64,000 nt of DNA from positions 248,001-312,000 of the forward strand of contig JACOUS010000030.1 in the NCBI GenBank assembly GCA_016177735.1, in the 5' to 3' direction. The first letter of the stretch is position 1. Each line of letters opens with the position of its first letter. The stretch is from Ignavibacteriales bacterium. GTDB lineage: Bacteria > Bacteroidota > Ignavibacteria > Ignavibacteriales > Melioribacteraceae. The notes below the pieces were generated by a model. The model did no database searches. It had not been told where the DNA came from and saw only the letters and a program-made list of their open reading frames with translations. Positions 54,043 through 63,660 of this stretch are shown here, in pieces. The position numbers were made by a program, and so were the translations under genes.

Positions 54043-55197
54043 TTATCTTCTAAATTTTTCAGCCATTTTTTTTAACACTTCCAAAGTGTATTCGACTTCT
54101 TCCAAAGTATTTTGCGAGCCGAACGAAAACCTGATTGTACCATTGGCATCTTCAACGGAATAACCCGCGCTTAAAATTACATGTGACGGTTTCAGTGTTC
54201 CGGAAGTGCAAGCCGCACCGTTTGAAACTGCAACTCCGTTGATATCCATGTACATCAACATTGCTTCGGGATCGTTCCGGTAAAATTCCGAATTAAATGT
54301 GATGCTCAAAATGTAGGGAAGGGGGTCGGCTCCGCCATTCAATCGAATTCCTTTGCTATCAATTGATGACAATCCTTTCACAAATTCATCACGGATTTTT
54401 TTTACACGATCGTAATTATAGTTGATTTCATTTTGCGCGATGTGGATTGCCTCAGCGAAACCGACAATAGCCGCAACGTTTTCCGTGCCGCCTCTTCTGT
54501 TCCTTTCTTGCGAGCCTCCGAATATCAGAGGGGAAATAGGTGTGCCGCTTTTTACAAATGCAAGACCGATTCCTTTCGGTCCGTTAATTTTGTGCGCCGA
54601 AGCCGAGAGCGAATCAACGCCAAGTTCTTTTACGTTGATGTTTATTTTTCCAAAACTCTGTACAGTGTCGGTATGGATAAATGATCCGTTCTTTTTTGAA
54701 ATGTCCGCGATTTGTTTTATATCATTTTGCGAACCGGTCTCATTATTTATATGAATGATCGAAACAAGCGAAGTTTGTTCAGAAAGATTCTTTTCGAATG
54801 TACGGTAATTAAAAATCGTTTCGGGAAGTACATCGTTGTAGATTACAACAAAATTGTTTTTCTCAAGTTCTTCTGCTGTTTCAAGTATTGAATGATGCTC
54901 GGCTTTCGAAATTATAATTTGATTCTTTTTGCTTTCGAGTAATTCTGTCTTTGCGATTCCGGAGAGGCAGAAATTATTTGCTTCGGTGCCGCCGCTTGTA
55001 AAATAAATTTCGCTTTCATCCGCGTTAATAAATTGCGCCACTGTTTCTCGTGCTTCTTCAATTGCAACACGTGTAGTTCTTCCGAATGAATGTATCGAAG
55101 ACGGATTGCCGAATTCATCGCTCAAAAATTTTTTCATCTTCTCGAAAACTTTCGGATGGAGCGGAGTAGTGGCGGCATTATCAAAATAAACTTTCAT
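54043..55197 (-). CDS. Cysteine desulfurase (NifS/IscS family)
   Basis: 384 residues from ATG 55197 (a TTG one codon upstream is unlikely), with AAAGG upstream. Pyridoxal-phosphate lysine in SASAHKINGPKGIG (~203), His in SKAEHHSILE (~103), and the catalytic cysteine in NGAACTSGTLKPSHV (~324). The length of the active loop fits the group I desulfurases that work with iron-sulfur scaffolds or in tRNA thiolation. No iscU, nifU or mnmA is adjacent, so the sulfur acceptor is not known. Start lies 17 bp from the birA stop: the two are co-transcribed, birA first. Confidence 0.93.
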   Translation of the reverse strand: MKVYFDNAATTPLHPKVFEKMKKFLSDEFGNPSSIHSFGRTTRVAIEEARETVAQFINADESEIYFTSGGTEANNFCLSGIAKTELLESKKNQIIISKAEHHSILETAEELEKNNFVVIYNDVLPETIFNYRTFEKNLSEQTSLVSIIHINNETGSQNDIKQIADISKKNGSFIHTDTVQSFGKININVKELGVDSLSASAHKINGPKGIGLAFVKSGTPISPLIFGGSQERNRRGGTENVAAIVGFAEAIHIAQNEINYNYDRVKKIRDEFVKGLSSIDSKGIRLNGGADPLPYILSITFNSEFYRNDPEAMLMYMDINGVAVSNGAACTSGTLKPSHVILSAGYSVEDANGTIRFSFGSQNTLEEVEYTLEVLKKMAEKFRR

Positions 55198-55214
55198 CAA
55201 ACAACCTTTTGTGC

Positions 55215-55994
55215 TTAGCGCAGACTAACATCGCCGTAATGGATTTTTTCGGTTTTATCGCCGGCTTTTAAAATTAAGAATCCGTTCTCATCGATATCTT
55301 CGAACAAGCCGGTTCTCATTTTATCGTCTTCAATAATTTTAATTTTCTCGCCGATCATTTTACAGCGGTTGCGCCAGTCGTTTAATACTTTAGTCGGTTC
55401 ATCGTGAGCAATATCAACCATAGTTTCAAAATTGTTTAGCACTTCGCTCAATAATTTTTCTCTGCTGACAAGCTCCTTAAATTCTCGTCTGATCGATGTA
55501 GGCTGAATTTCAAACTTGCCGGGAAAGTTGGGCTGATTAACATTGATCCCGATTCCGATTGCGAGCTTCGAAATCTTGTTTGCTTTGGAAGTTGATTCGA
55601 TTAAAATGCCCGCAATTTTTTTCTTATTTACTAAAACGTCGTTGGGCCACTTTAATTCAACATTAAGCTGGTATAAATTTTCGATAGCCTGTGCAACGGA
55701 AAGTGAAGCTCCGAGATTAATAACATTAACGTTGTACTCTTTCAAATCATGTTTCAGTAAAACAGAAAAAGTTAAATTCTGCCCGGCATTGCTAATCCAA
55801 ACTCTATCTTTTCTTCCTCTCCCTTTTAACTGGTATTCAGCTAAAAGTACAGTGCCGTTCTGGCTAAAATCTTTGTTGTTCAATAAAACAGTGTTGGTCG
55901 AATCAATTTCATCGCAGTAAATGAAATTTCTTCCGATAAACTCGGTGTCGAGCTTAATATCAAATTCTTCAATGTTGAACACTTTGTCCTCCAT
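55215..55994 (-). CDS. birA: Biotin--[acetyl-CoA-carboxylase] ligase, short form
   Basis: 259 residues; the catalytic and C-terminal domains only, with no N-terminal winged helix, so it cannot repress biotin genes. Motifs: DEIDSTNTVLLNN (~28-40), KGRGRKDRVWIS (~58-69, the GRGR-x-R biotinyl-AMP loop), VELKWPNDVLVNKKKIAGILIE (KWPNDVLVNKKKIAG, ~110). It attaches biotin to carboxylase carriers such as AccB. First gene of a two-gene unit with the cysteine desulfurase. Confidence 0.93.
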   Translation of the reverse strand: MEDKVFNIEEFDIKLDTEFIGRNFIYCDEIDSTNTVLLNNKDFSQNGTVLLAEYQLKGRGRKDRVWISNAGQNLTFSVLLKHDLKEYNVNVINLGASLSVAQAIENLYQLNVELKWPNDVLVNKKKIAGILIESTSKANKISKLAIGIGINVNQPNFPGKFEIQPTSIRREFKELVSREKLLSEVLNNFETMVDIAHDEPTKVLNDWRNRCKMIGEKIKIIEDDKMRTGLFEDIDENGFLILKAGDKTEKIHYGDVSLR

Positions 55995-56155
55995 GCGTTA
56001 CAATGTGGAATGTGAACTAAAGTCTTGATGTGTGACGAATCATCATAGCACTAATTAATTTTTTCTAGAAGCTTGTCAAAAATACAGATACTTATCAGAA
56101 ACATGAATTTTTCTTAATTAATTTATTTATAAGCAGTTATAAGAATTTTGTCTTG

Positions 56156-56171
56156 TGGCACAGGCATTGCA
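56156..56171 (+). promoter_or_regulatory. Sigma-54 (RpoN) promoter of the hsp20-dnaK-hsp20 cluster
   Basis: TGGCAC-AGGCA-TTGCA is an exact match to the -24/-12 consensus TGGCAC-N5-TTGC(A/T) with the obligatory GG-N10-GC spacing. Transcription would begin near 56182, 24 bp before the Hsp20 start and its AAAAAGGAGA site. A TTCTAGAA palindrome (56063-56070) about 90 bp upstream could be an activator site. Neither CIRCE nor a sigma-32-like promoter was seen. Confidence 0.75.
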
Positions 56172-56205
56172 ATTATTAAGACAAAAATAAAAAAGGAGAT
56201 CAGCC

Positions 56206-56646
56206 ATGACACTCATAAAATTTGAACCCTTAAGAGAATTAGAAACTATTCACGACAGATTTCAAAGATTCTTTGACGAGTTTTCTAATTTGGGATTCCC
56301 TTTCAATGATAATTTTTATCCGAGAATTGATATTGCGGAAGATGAAAATAAAATAAATGTAACTGCAGAAATTCCCGGAGTAAAAAAAGATCAAATCAAA
56401 ATTACATTGCAAGATAACATTTTAACAATAGAAGGCGAAAAGAAAAAAGAAGAAGAACAAAAGAGCCGCAACTTTTACAGAGTGGAAAGATCTTACGGAA
56501 GTTTTAAACGAAGCTTCACTCTGCCGGTAGAAGTCGATTCCGATAAAGTAGAAGCAAAATTTGAAGACGGCACGCTAAATATCTCGCTAAAAAAAATGGA
56601 GCCGAAATCAAAACACAAAAATGAAAAGCTAATTGAATTGAATTAA
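56206..56646 (+). CDS. Hsp20 small heat shock protein
   Basis: 146 residues. Alpha-crystallin domain ~40-135: RIDIAEDENKINVTAEIPGVKKDQIKITL (PGVKKDQI, ~64), GEKKKEEEQKSRNFYRVERSYGSFKRSFTLP (ERSYGSFKRSFTLP, ~101), AKFEDGTLNISLKK (A-x3-NG-x-L equivalent, ~125). A short amphipathic N-terminus and a C-terminal Lys/Glu-rich tail. Holds unfolded proteins for DnaK, whose gene follows 46 bp downstream. Led by a sigma-54 promoter match. Confidence 0.95.
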   Translation: MTLIKFEPLRELETIHDRFQRFFDEFSNLGFPFNDNFYPRIDIAEDENKINVTAEIPGVKKDQIKITLQDNILTIEGEKKKEEEQKSRNFYRVERSYGSFKRSFTLPVEVDSDKVEAKFEDGTLNISLKKMEPKSKHKNEKLIELN

Positions 56647-56692
56647 ACGAATCAGTGCAATAAAATTTATCACTTAATAAATAGGAATTACA

Positions 56693-58621
56693 ATGGGAAA
56701 AATAATTGGAATTGATCTTGGAACAACAAACTCTTGCGTTTCCGTAATGGAAGGAAACGAACCGGTTGTTATACCAAATTCTGAAGGCGGAAGAACAACG
56801 CCTTCCGTTGTAGCATTTACAAAAAACGGCGAACGTTTGGTTGGTCAGCCGGCAAAAAGACAAGCGGTTACAAATCCAAAGAATACCGTCTTTTCGATAA
56901 AGCGTTTTATGGGAAGAAGACTTGATGAAGTTGATACCGAATCGAAGGAAGTTCCGTACGAAGTAGCATCGGGCGATAGCGGCTCTGCACGTGTTCAAAT
57001 AAGTGATAGATTGTATTCGCCTCCGGAAATTTCATCAATGATTTTGCAGAAGATGAAAAAGACTGCAGAAGATTATCTCGGTCAAGAAGTTACCGAAGCA
57101 GTTATCACTGTTCCGGCGTATTTCAATGATGCACAAAGACAGGCAACAAAAGATGCCGGTGAAATTGCCGGACTTCATGTGAAAAGAATTATCAACGAAC
57201 CAACTGCCGCAGCATTGGCTTACGGATTGGATAAAAAACACAAAGATCAAATTGTTGCCGTTTATGATCTTGGCGGAGGAACTTTTGATGTATCTGTTTT
57301 GCAAATAGGCGAAGGAGTTTTCGAAGTTAAATCTACAAACGGCGATACACATCTCGGCGGTGATGATTTTGATCAGCGCTTGATTGATTTTCTCGCCGAT
57401 GAATTCAAAAATCAGGAAGGCATTGATTTACGCAAAGATCCGATGGCTCTGCAAAGATTGAAAGAAGCCGCAGAGAAAGCAAAGATCGAGCTTTCGTCTT
57501 CTATGCAGACAGATGTTAATCTTCCGTTTATAACGGCAACTCAGGAAGGTCCGAAACATTTGAACATTGCTATAGCGCGTTCAAAGTTCGAGCAGCTTGT
57601 TGATGATCTTATTCAAAGAACTGCTGGTCCGTGTGAAAAAGCAATTAAGGATGCAAATGTAACTCCATCACAAATTGACGAAGTAATTTTAGTGGGCGGT
57701 TCAACACGTGTTCCCAAAGTTCAGGAACTTGTAAAAAAAATATTTGCAAAAGAGCCGCACAAAGGTGTTAACCCGGACGAAGTAGTTGCAGTCGGTGCGG
57801 CAATTCAAGGCGGTGTTTTAGCCGGCGATGTAAAAGATGTACTCTTGCTCGATGTTACACCGCTTTCGCTTGGAATTGAAACTCTCGGCAGTGTAATGAC
57901 AGTCTTAATTCCGGCAAACACAACAATTCCAACACGCAAAAGTGAAGTATTTTCTACTGCATCGGATAGTCAGCCATCGGTAGAAATTCATGTGCTTCAG
58001 GGCGAACGCCCGATGGCGGCAGATAACAGATCACTTGGCAGATTCCATCTCGATGGAATTCCGCCGGCGCCGCGCGGCATTCCACAAATTGAAGTTACAT
58101 TCGATATTGATGCAAACGGTATTCTGCATGTTTCTGCAAAAGATAAAGCTACGAACAAAGAACAGAGCATCAGAATTACTTCTTCGAGCGGATTATCAAA
58201 AGACGAAATAGAAAAAATGAAACAGACTGCGAAAGAACATGCCGCAGAAGATAAAAAGAAAAAAGAATCTGCAGAAGTTCACAATGTGGCAGATAGTTTG
58301 GTTTTCCAAACGAAGAAACAGATTCAGGAACTCGGCGATAAAATACCGGCTGATGCGAAGAGCAGACTCGAAAGTGAAATCACAAAAGTTGAAGACGCAC
58401 TGAAAACAAATGATGCCGATAAAATTAAATCGGCGACTGACGGGTTAACAAAAGTTTGGAATGAGATTGCACAAAATCTTTATCAACAACAAGGTGCGCC
58501 CGGTGAACAACAAACTGCACAAGATGCCGAAGCCGAGCAACAGAAATCTTCTTCGCAAAAGAAAGATGACCGTAATGTTCAAGATGCATCCTACGAAGTT
58601 GTTGATGACGACAAAAAATAA
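56693..58621 (+). CDS. dnaK: Chaperone DnaK (Hsp70)
   Basis: 642 residues, the standard length. ATPase domain: [18 protein letters not shown] (3-20), [17 protein letters not shown] (~139-155), [15 protein letters not shown] (~190), [13 protein letters not shown] (~335). Substrate domain with [17 protein letters not shown] (~387-403), then the C-terminal lid ending in a Gln/Glu/Ser-rich tail and EVVDDDKK. All features of the housekeeping form. grpE and dnaJ are not adjacent; instead small heat shock genes flank it on both sides, making a holdase-foldase cassette. Confidence 0.97.
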   Translation: MGKIIGIDLGTTNSCVSVMEGNEPVVIPNSEGGRTTPSVVAFTKNGERLVGQPAKRQAVTNPKNTVFSIKRFMGRRLDEVDTESKEVPYEVASGDSGSARVQISDRLYSPPEISSMILQKMKKTAEDYLGQEVTEAVITVPAYFNDAQRQATKDAGEIAGLHVKRIINEPTAAALAYGLDKKHKDQIVAVYDLGGGTFDVSVLQIGEGVFEVKSTNGDTHLGGDDFDQRLIDFLADEFKNQEGIDLRKDPMALQRLKEAAEKAKIELSSSMQTDVNLPFITATQEGPKHLNIAIARSKFEQLVDDLIQRTAGPCEKAIKDANVTPSQIDEVILVGGSTRVPKVQELVKKIFAKEPHKGVNPDEVVAVGAAIQGGVLAGDVKDVLLLDVTPLSLGIETLGSVMTVLIPANTTIPTRKSEVFSTASDSQPSVEIHVLQGERPMAADNRSLGRFHLDGIPPAPRGIPQIEVTFDIDANGILHVSAKDKATNKEQSIRITSSSGLSKDEIEKMKQTAKEHAAEDKKKKESAEVHNVADSLVFQTKKQIQELGDKIPADAKSRLESEITKVEDALKTNDADKIKSATDGLTKVWNEIAQNLYQQQGAPGEQQTAQDAEAEQQKSSSQKKDDRNVQDASYEVVDDDKK

Positions 58622-58656
58622 GGAAGTAAAATTTTTACAAATTAATTGGAGTAACA

Positions 58657-59049
58657 ATGACACAAAATAAAGAGGCAGTTGAAGTTAAAACCTCGAGCAG
58701 CTGGGACGAAGCTCTGGAAAAAGAATCATGGATTGCGCCATTAATTGATATTTACGAAACCGCAGACGATTATTTTCTTACGGCTTTCATGCCCGGCGTT
58801 GCAAAGGAAAATGTAAAAATCAAACTTGAGGACGGCAACCTTGTTATAATGGGGCGGATCGATTACGATTCCACGTTGGACAAAAAATATGTTCTCAAAG
58901 AAACCGAAACCGGCAACTACTACCGTAGATTCAAAATTGCGGACAGTATTGATGAATCAAAAATTGATGCCCGGCTTGAAAACGGAATTCTGAATGTAAA
59001 ACTTCCGAAACACGAAAGAGTAAAACCAAAGACGATTGAAATAAAGTAA
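58657..59049 (+). CDS. Second Hsp20-family protein
   Basis: 130 residues, only distantly related to the first Hsp20. Alpha-crystallin domain ~26-125: DIYETADDYFLTAFMPGVAKENVKIKLEDG (FMPGVAKENVKI, ~45), YYRRFKIADSIDESKIDARLENGILNVKLPK (DARLENGILNVKLP, ~105-118). Ends ERVKPKTIEIK. The N-terminus is short and acidic. Starts 35 bp after dnaK and is followed by a strong terminator, so it closes the chaperone operon. Two different Hsp20 proteins could form mixed oligomers. Confidence 0.92.
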   Translation: MTQNKEAVEVKTSSSWDEALEKESWIAPLIDIYETADDYFLTAFMPGVAKENVKIKLEDGNLVIMGRIDYDSTLDKKYVLKETETGNYYRRFKIADSIDESKIDARLENGILNVKLPKHERVKPKTIEIK

Positions 59050-59075
59050 TAACTTTTATTGCAATTGTTATTTCC

Positions 59076-59110
59076 GAAAGGCGAGCCGTTGGGTTCGCCT
59101 TTCTATTTTT
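59076..59110 (+). terminator. Intrinsic terminator of the chaperone cluster
   Basis: GAAAGGCGAGCC (59076-59087), loop GTTG, GGTTCGCCTTTC (59092-59103; one G-T pair), then TATTTTTT. Confidence 0.93.
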
Positions 59111-59191
59111 TAAATCCCCCGTGATGTATCTTTGCGGCAGTTTTTATTCAACACTGTTGAATGCTTTGAAAATAGGGCTTAACTTAATGTT

Positions 59192-61174
59192 ATGAAAAAG
59201 TTATTTGTCGTTCTGCTTCTAATAATTCTTTCTTTGCTTCTTTATTTTGCGGAGGAAGTAAGTACACATTCAACCGAAACTGTTATTCAAAAAACTTATG
59301 ATTACTCATCCGGCTTGCTCAAAGCCGAACAGAACCGCCTCGATATTCGTAACAAATATGATATTGAAGTTAGTTTAGATACTCATCAGAAAGAAATTTC
59401 AGCAACAGAAAAAATAATTTGGTACAACAAAACAGAATTCCCGACAAACGAAATCCATTTTCATCTTTATGCGAATGCGTACAAGAGCAGCAAAACAGAA
59501 TTTGCAAAAGGATATAATATCAGTTCGCCGGATGCACAGACTGAAATTAAAATCAGCAATCTTTTAATTGACGGCGCAGAGAAAGAATTGATTTATTTTC
59601 AGCCGGAAATTCCAAATTTTCATGACAGTACAGTTGCGAAAGTTATTCTCGATAAAACAATTCAACCGGGGGATTCGGTAGTAATTAATTTTGATTACTC
59701 GATGAAGATTCCGCGTTCGGTTAAACGTTTTGGATACGCATCCGGCAGAAATTTTTTCTTTGTATCACAATGGTTCCCAAAAGTAGGTGTGTTTGAAAAC
59801 GGGAAATGGGTTTGCAGCCAGTATTATCCGTATCTAAATTTTTATTCCGACTTCGGTAATTACCGCGTAAAAATTGATGTGCCCAAAAATTATGTCGTTG
59901 GTTCAACCGGTGTGGCGGTATCAAAAAATGAAGAGGAAAAAACGAACATATACGAAATTGTACAAACCGGTGTTCACGATTTTGTATGGTTTGCAACGGA
60001 TGAAATACTTCAACACAATGATGTTTACAATCGTTCGGATGGATCGCAGATTCAGATAAACGCTTTTGTTCAACCCGAACGAAAAAAATATTTTCAGCGC
60101 TACATTCAATGTGTAAAAAATTGTCTCGAGTTTTTCGAAAAACATATCGGTACTTATCCTTATCAAAATGTTACGCTTGTTGATGTACCGCGCACAAGCG
60201 GTTCCGGCGGAATGGAATATCCGACACTATTTACCGTTAGTGCCGATTTATTTTCGCCGCAGCCGACCGGCAATCCGGAATATCTTGTTGCCCATGAATT
60301 TTCCCATCAATTTTTTTACGGACTGCTTGCCAGCAACGAAGTTTACGAAGCCTGGCTTGACGAAGGATTTACTTCTTACATTGCTACAAAAATAATGTAC
60401 GAATACTATCCCGATATTTTTGTTTACTTCACGATTGCTTCGTACGTGCCGGTTTTCGGACTCGAATTTTTATCTTACAACGGCATCCCGATAATTTACA
60501 CGCTCGTTGATGTTCAACTTCCGGAAGGAGCGCGAAGTATTTCTACTTATTATCGCAATTTAACCATTGGCGCAATTGCAGATACTTCTTACAAACTTCC
60601 ATCGAGATTATCGTACGTTGTTAATTCATACAGCAAACCGGAATTGGTACTTCATACTTTGGAAAGATATCTCGGCGAAGAAAAGATGATGAAAATTTTG
60701 AAAGACTATTACGAGTATTTTAAATACAAGCATCCGAAAGCAGAAGATTTTATCGGGATTGTACAAAAAAATTCCGGCGAAGATATGAAATGGTTCTTTG
60801 ATGAATTTTACAGCTCTTCAAAAGTATTTGATTACCGGATCAGTGCAGTTAATAAGATTTCAGAAAATGAATACGAAGTTGTTGCCGAAAGATTGCATGA
60901 CGGTATCTTCAAAAACGAAATTTGTTTGTACACCGAAAAAGATACTTTGAAAACAAAATGGGAAGGCGCAGAACGCTGGAAAATTTTCAAGTTCAAAACC
61001 GCGGATAAAGTGATTGCAGCCGCAATCGATCCGCAAAGGAAAAATCTTCTCGATATAAATTTTGCGAACAATTCATACACACTCGAACCGCGGGCTGTGG
61101 CTTCAATGTCGCTTGCCATTCGTGTCTTTTTCTGGGTGCAAAATGCTTTAATGATTTTGGGCAGCATCGGATGA
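59192..61174 (+). CDS. M1-family metallopeptidase (aminopeptidase N-like), exported
   Basis: 660 residues with an N-terminal signal or anchor (LFVVLLLIILSLLLYFAEE). Substrate/exopeptidase motif SGGMEYPTL (~337-345, equivalent to GxMEN), zinc site HEFSH (His368, His372) with the third ligand Glu in WLDEGFTSY (~391). The C-terminal ~120 residues lack the ARM-repeat domain of full-size aminopeptidase N. The final segment (IRVFFWVQNALMILGS) is hydrophobic. It is probably a periplasmic peptidase. Overlaps the next gene by ATGA. Confidence 0.9.
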   Translation: MKKLFVVLLLIILSLLLYFAEEVSTHSTETVIQKTYDYSSGLLKAEQNRLDIRNKYDIEVSLDTHQKEISATEKIIWYNKTEFPTNEIHFHLYANAYKSSKTEFAKGYNISSPDAQTEIKISNLLIDGAEKELIYFQPEIPNFHDSTVAKVILDKTIQPGDSVVINFDYSMKIPRSVKRFGYASGRNFFFVSQWFPKVGVFENGKWVCSQYYPYLNFYSDFGNYRVKIDVPKNYVVGSTGVAVSKNEEEKTNIYEIVQTGVHDFVWFATDEILQHNDVYNRSDGSQIQINAFVQPERKKYFQRYIQCVKNCLEFFEKHIGTYPYQNVTLVDVPRTSGSGGMEYPTLFTVSADLFSPQPTGNPEYLVAHEFSHQFFYGLLASNEVYEAWLDEGFTSYIATKIMYEYYPDIFVYFTIASYVPVFGLEFLSYNGIPIIYTLVDVQLPEGARSISTYYRNLTIGAIADTSYKLPSRLSYVVNSYSKPELVLHTLERYLGEEKMMKILKDYYEYFKYKHPKAEDFIGIVQKNSGEDMKWFFDEFYSSSKVFDYRISAVNKISENEYEVVAERLHDGIFKNEICLYTEKDTLKTKWEGAERWKIFKFKTADKVIAAAIDPQRKNLLDINFANNSYTLEPRAVASMSLAIRVFFWVQNALMILGSIG

Positions 61175-62061
61175 TACGATACACAAAAAATATTTTAATT
61201 CACGGTGTCCGCACGGTTGCATACAATTCAAAACTTGTTTTGCTGCTTTGGGCTTTCAATGCTTTATCGGCGCTGGTATTAACTGTGCCGATATTAAAAA
61301 TTCTTATAGATAATCTCGGCAATTCATTAATCAGCGACAGCCTCGCACATAATTTTGATTACATCTGGTTTTTGCAATTCAAAAAAATTTATGAAGTGCA
61401 GTTTGAACAGATGCCGTTGAGCATTTACAGCGTTGTGGGCATTTATACTCTGCTGCAAACTTTTTTTCTCGGCGGCATGATTTCGATTTTTAACATTCCC
61501 GAAAAAAATCATGTTGTGGATTTCTTTTACGGCGGTGTAAAATATTTTTTCCGCTTCTTAAAAGTTTTGCTGATCTCGCTTTTCTTTTTTGCCGCCGCAT
61601 TTAAGATCAACGAGTACCTCGGCGATTTGATAACTTACCTTTTCGTCAACTCGGAAAATGTGTACGCGGACTTTTCACTCAAAGCAATCCGGTATGTTCT
61701 GCTTGTCTTTTTTATCGGCGTTGTTACTTTGTTCTCCGATTACATTAAAGTTTCTCTCGCTGTTCATGATAAAACAAAAGTGATAAAAGAATTTTATTCG
61801 GTCGGAGCGTTCATTAAAAATAATTTCATGAAAATATTTACCGTGTTTTTGATAGTTGCAATTATCGGCGCACTCGGTGCGGTCATTTATAATCTTATCG
61901 GCAGATTTATTCCGCGAACGCCGTACTATTTCCTGGTCATTTCCTTTATTCTTCAGCAAATGTTAATTATCTTTCGATTGTTTGTTAGAATGCTGTTCAG
62001 CGCTACGGAAGTAAATTTATACAAAGATTTAAGCGCAGATATTGTTTCGGCAGAAAATTAA
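61171..62061 (+). CDS. Multi-pass membrane protein of unknown function
   Basis: 296 residues with six or so hydrophobic segments (~20-45, ~85-108, ~130-150, ~168-190, ~222-245, ~255-278). No cofactor or catalytic motif. It starts inside the stop of the peptidase gene (ATGA), so the two proteins probably work together in the inner membrane, although the nature of the link is unknown. The def gene starts 12 bp downstream. Confidence 0.75.
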   Translation: MIRYTKNILIHGVRTVAYNSKLVLLLWAFNALSALVLTVPILKILIDNLGNSLISDSLAHNFDYIWFLQFKKIYEVQFEQMPLSIYSVVGIYTLLQTFFLGGMISIFNIPEKNHVVDFFYGGVKYFFRFLKVLLISLFFFAAAFKINEYLGDLITYLFVNSENVYADFSLKAIRYVLLVFFIGVVTLFSDYIKVSLAVHDKTKVIKEFYSVGAFIKNNFMKIFTVFLIVAIIGALGAVIYNLIGRFIPRTPYYFLVISFILQQMLIIFRLFVRMLFSATEVNLYKDLSADIVSAEN

Positions 62062-62073
62062 CGAAAGGTAAGT

Positions 62074-62619
62074 ATGGCGATCCTTCCAATTACAGTTTAC
62101 GGCGACAAAATTTTACGCCAGAAAACAAAACCGATTACGGCTGTTAACGATAAAATAATCGAGCTGATTCGTAACATGTTTGATACAATGCGGAATGCAA
62201 GCGGTGTAGGTCTCGCGGCTAATCAGGTTAACTTCGGCGGTTCTATTTTTGTAATTGATCTCAAAGGCGTTGAAGGCTACGAAAAATTTAAACCGGTGGC
62301 GATGATCAATCCGCAGATAATTCTTGTATCCGATGAAACTATTGTTAGAGAAGAAGGATGTTTAAGTCTGCCCAATTTAAGAGCGGAAGTTGAAAGACCG
62401 AAGTCGATTAAAGTCCGTTACTTGAACACGGATGAGAAAGAAGTTGAACTTGAATTAGACAATTTTTTTGCGCGTGTGATATTACATGAGTACGATCATC
62501 TAATCGGAAAAATGATACCCGATAGAGTTGATGAAGAAGTGAGAAAGATGCTTCAAAAAGAATTGGAGAAGATAAAGAAGAGGAAAGTTGAAGTTGATTA
62601 TCCGATCACAGAAAAATAA
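62074..62619 (+). CDS. def: Peptide deformylase
   Basis: 181 residues. The three metal/catalytic motifs are present: GVGLAANQV (~47-55), EEGCLSLP (~93-100) and HEYDHLIGKM (~140-149), the last with the Glu/His set HE-x2-H. It removes the formyl group from new proteins. Twelve bp behind the membrane-protein gene with CGAAAGGTAAG upstream, and followed by fmt, the enzyme which adds that formyl group to Met-tRNA; def-fmt is a widespread pairing. Confidence 0.96.
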   Translation: MAILPITVYGDKILRQKTKPITAVNDKIIELIRNMFDTMRNASGVGLAANQVNFGGSIFVIDLKGVEGYEKFKPVAMINPQIILVSDETIVREEGCLSLPNLRAEVERPKSIKVRYLNTDEKEVELELDNFFARVILHEYDHLIGKMIPDRVDEEVRKMLQKELEKIKKRKVEVDYPITEK

Positions 62620-62703
62620 TCACGTTTCAAATTCTGTAACTACAACAACATTGTACGGGCTGTCCCATCAGATTTTGTTCATAATTTGGCGCACGGGGAA
62701 GAA

Positions 62704-63642
62704 GTGAAAATTGTTTTTATGGGCACACCCGATTTTGCAGTCCCTTCATTAAAAATTCTTCTTGAAAGTAAACACTCTGTTGAAGCCGTTGTTACAGCAC
62801 CGGATAAAGAAAGGGGCAGAGGAAGGCAAGTAACATTTACTCCGGTAAAACAATTTGCACTCGAAAAGAATCTGAAAGTTTTTACTCCCGAAAGATTGCG
62901 TGATGAAAATTTTGTCAATGCGATGAAAGAGATTCAGCCCGACCTTTTTGTTGTAGTGGCGTTTCGGATTTTGCCGCACGAGATTTTTGCTATCCCGAAA
63001 TTCGGTTCGTTCAATCTTCACGGTTCGCTTTTGCCGAAATACCGTGGCGCCGCGCCGATTCAATGGGCAATTATCAACGGCGAAATAGAAACCGGCGTTA
63101 CTACTTTTTTTCTTGATGAAAAAGTTGATACAGGAAATATCATTCTTCAAGAAAAAATGATGATTGATGAAAAAGATAATCTCGGAACTGTTCACGATAA
63201 AATGATGATGCTTGGCGCAGAGCTGGTTTTGAAAACCGTCGAACAAATTTCTGATGGCACGGTTAAACTTTCCAAACAAGAAGATTCGCTTGCGACGCCG
63301 GCACCAAAAATTACAAAAGAAGTTTGCGAAATTAAGTGGAACAAATCTGCAGTAGAGATTCACAATTTAGTGCGCGGACTTTCACCGTATCCATGCGCGT
63401 ATTTTGTGCTGAACGGAAAGCATTACAAAGTTTTTAGAACAAAAATTGTAACCGAAAGTATGATGGTAAATGTAAAATTTGGTTCTACTATCAACTTTCA
63501 GCCAACAACCAACAACATACAACTAACCCCAAAAGAAATATTTATAAAAACCGGGAACGGAATTTTACAAATACTCGAACTTCAGCCTGAAGGAAGAAAA
63601 CGGATGACGGCTGAAGAATTTTTGAGAGGGTACAAATTTTAG
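62704..63642 (+). CDS. fmt: Methionyl-tRNA formyltransferase
   Basis: 312 residues from GTG 62704, which has GGGGAAG upstream; a TTG at 62686 would add six residues. N-terminal formyltransferase fold: KIVFMGTPDFAVPSLKIL (residues 2-19), folate/catalytic motif FNLHGSLLPKYRGAAPIQWAI (NLHGSLLPKYRG, ~104-115) with Asn/His, then FFLDEKVDTGNI (~138). The C-terminal OB domain begins near 205. A linker loop around residues 260-275 is rich in Thr/Asn/Gln and probably disordered. Works with def in the start-Met formylation cycle. Confidence 0.96.
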   Translation: MKIVFMGTPDFAVPSLKILLESKHSVEAVVTAPDKERGRGRQVTFTPVKQFALEKNLKVFTPERLRDENFVNAMKEIQPDLFVVVAFRILPHEIFAIPKFGSFNLHGSLLPKYRGAAPIQWAIINGEIETGVTTFFLDEKVDTGNIILQEKMMIDEKDNLGTVHDKMMMLGAELVLKTVEQISDGTVKLSKQEDSLATPAPKITKEVCEIKWNKSAVEIHNLVRGLSPYPCAYFVLNGKHYKVFRTKIVTESMMVNVKFGSTINFQPTTNNIQLTPKEIFIKTGNGILQILELQPEGRKRMTAEEFLRGYKF

Positions 63643-63660
63643 CGGAGCTGGAAAAATTTT

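Noticed and set aside
55995-56205. CIRCE (HrcA) element before the chaperone genes
   Set aside because: No TTAGCACTC/GAGTGCTAA inverted repeat exists; only a partial TAGCACT at 56045 without its partner.
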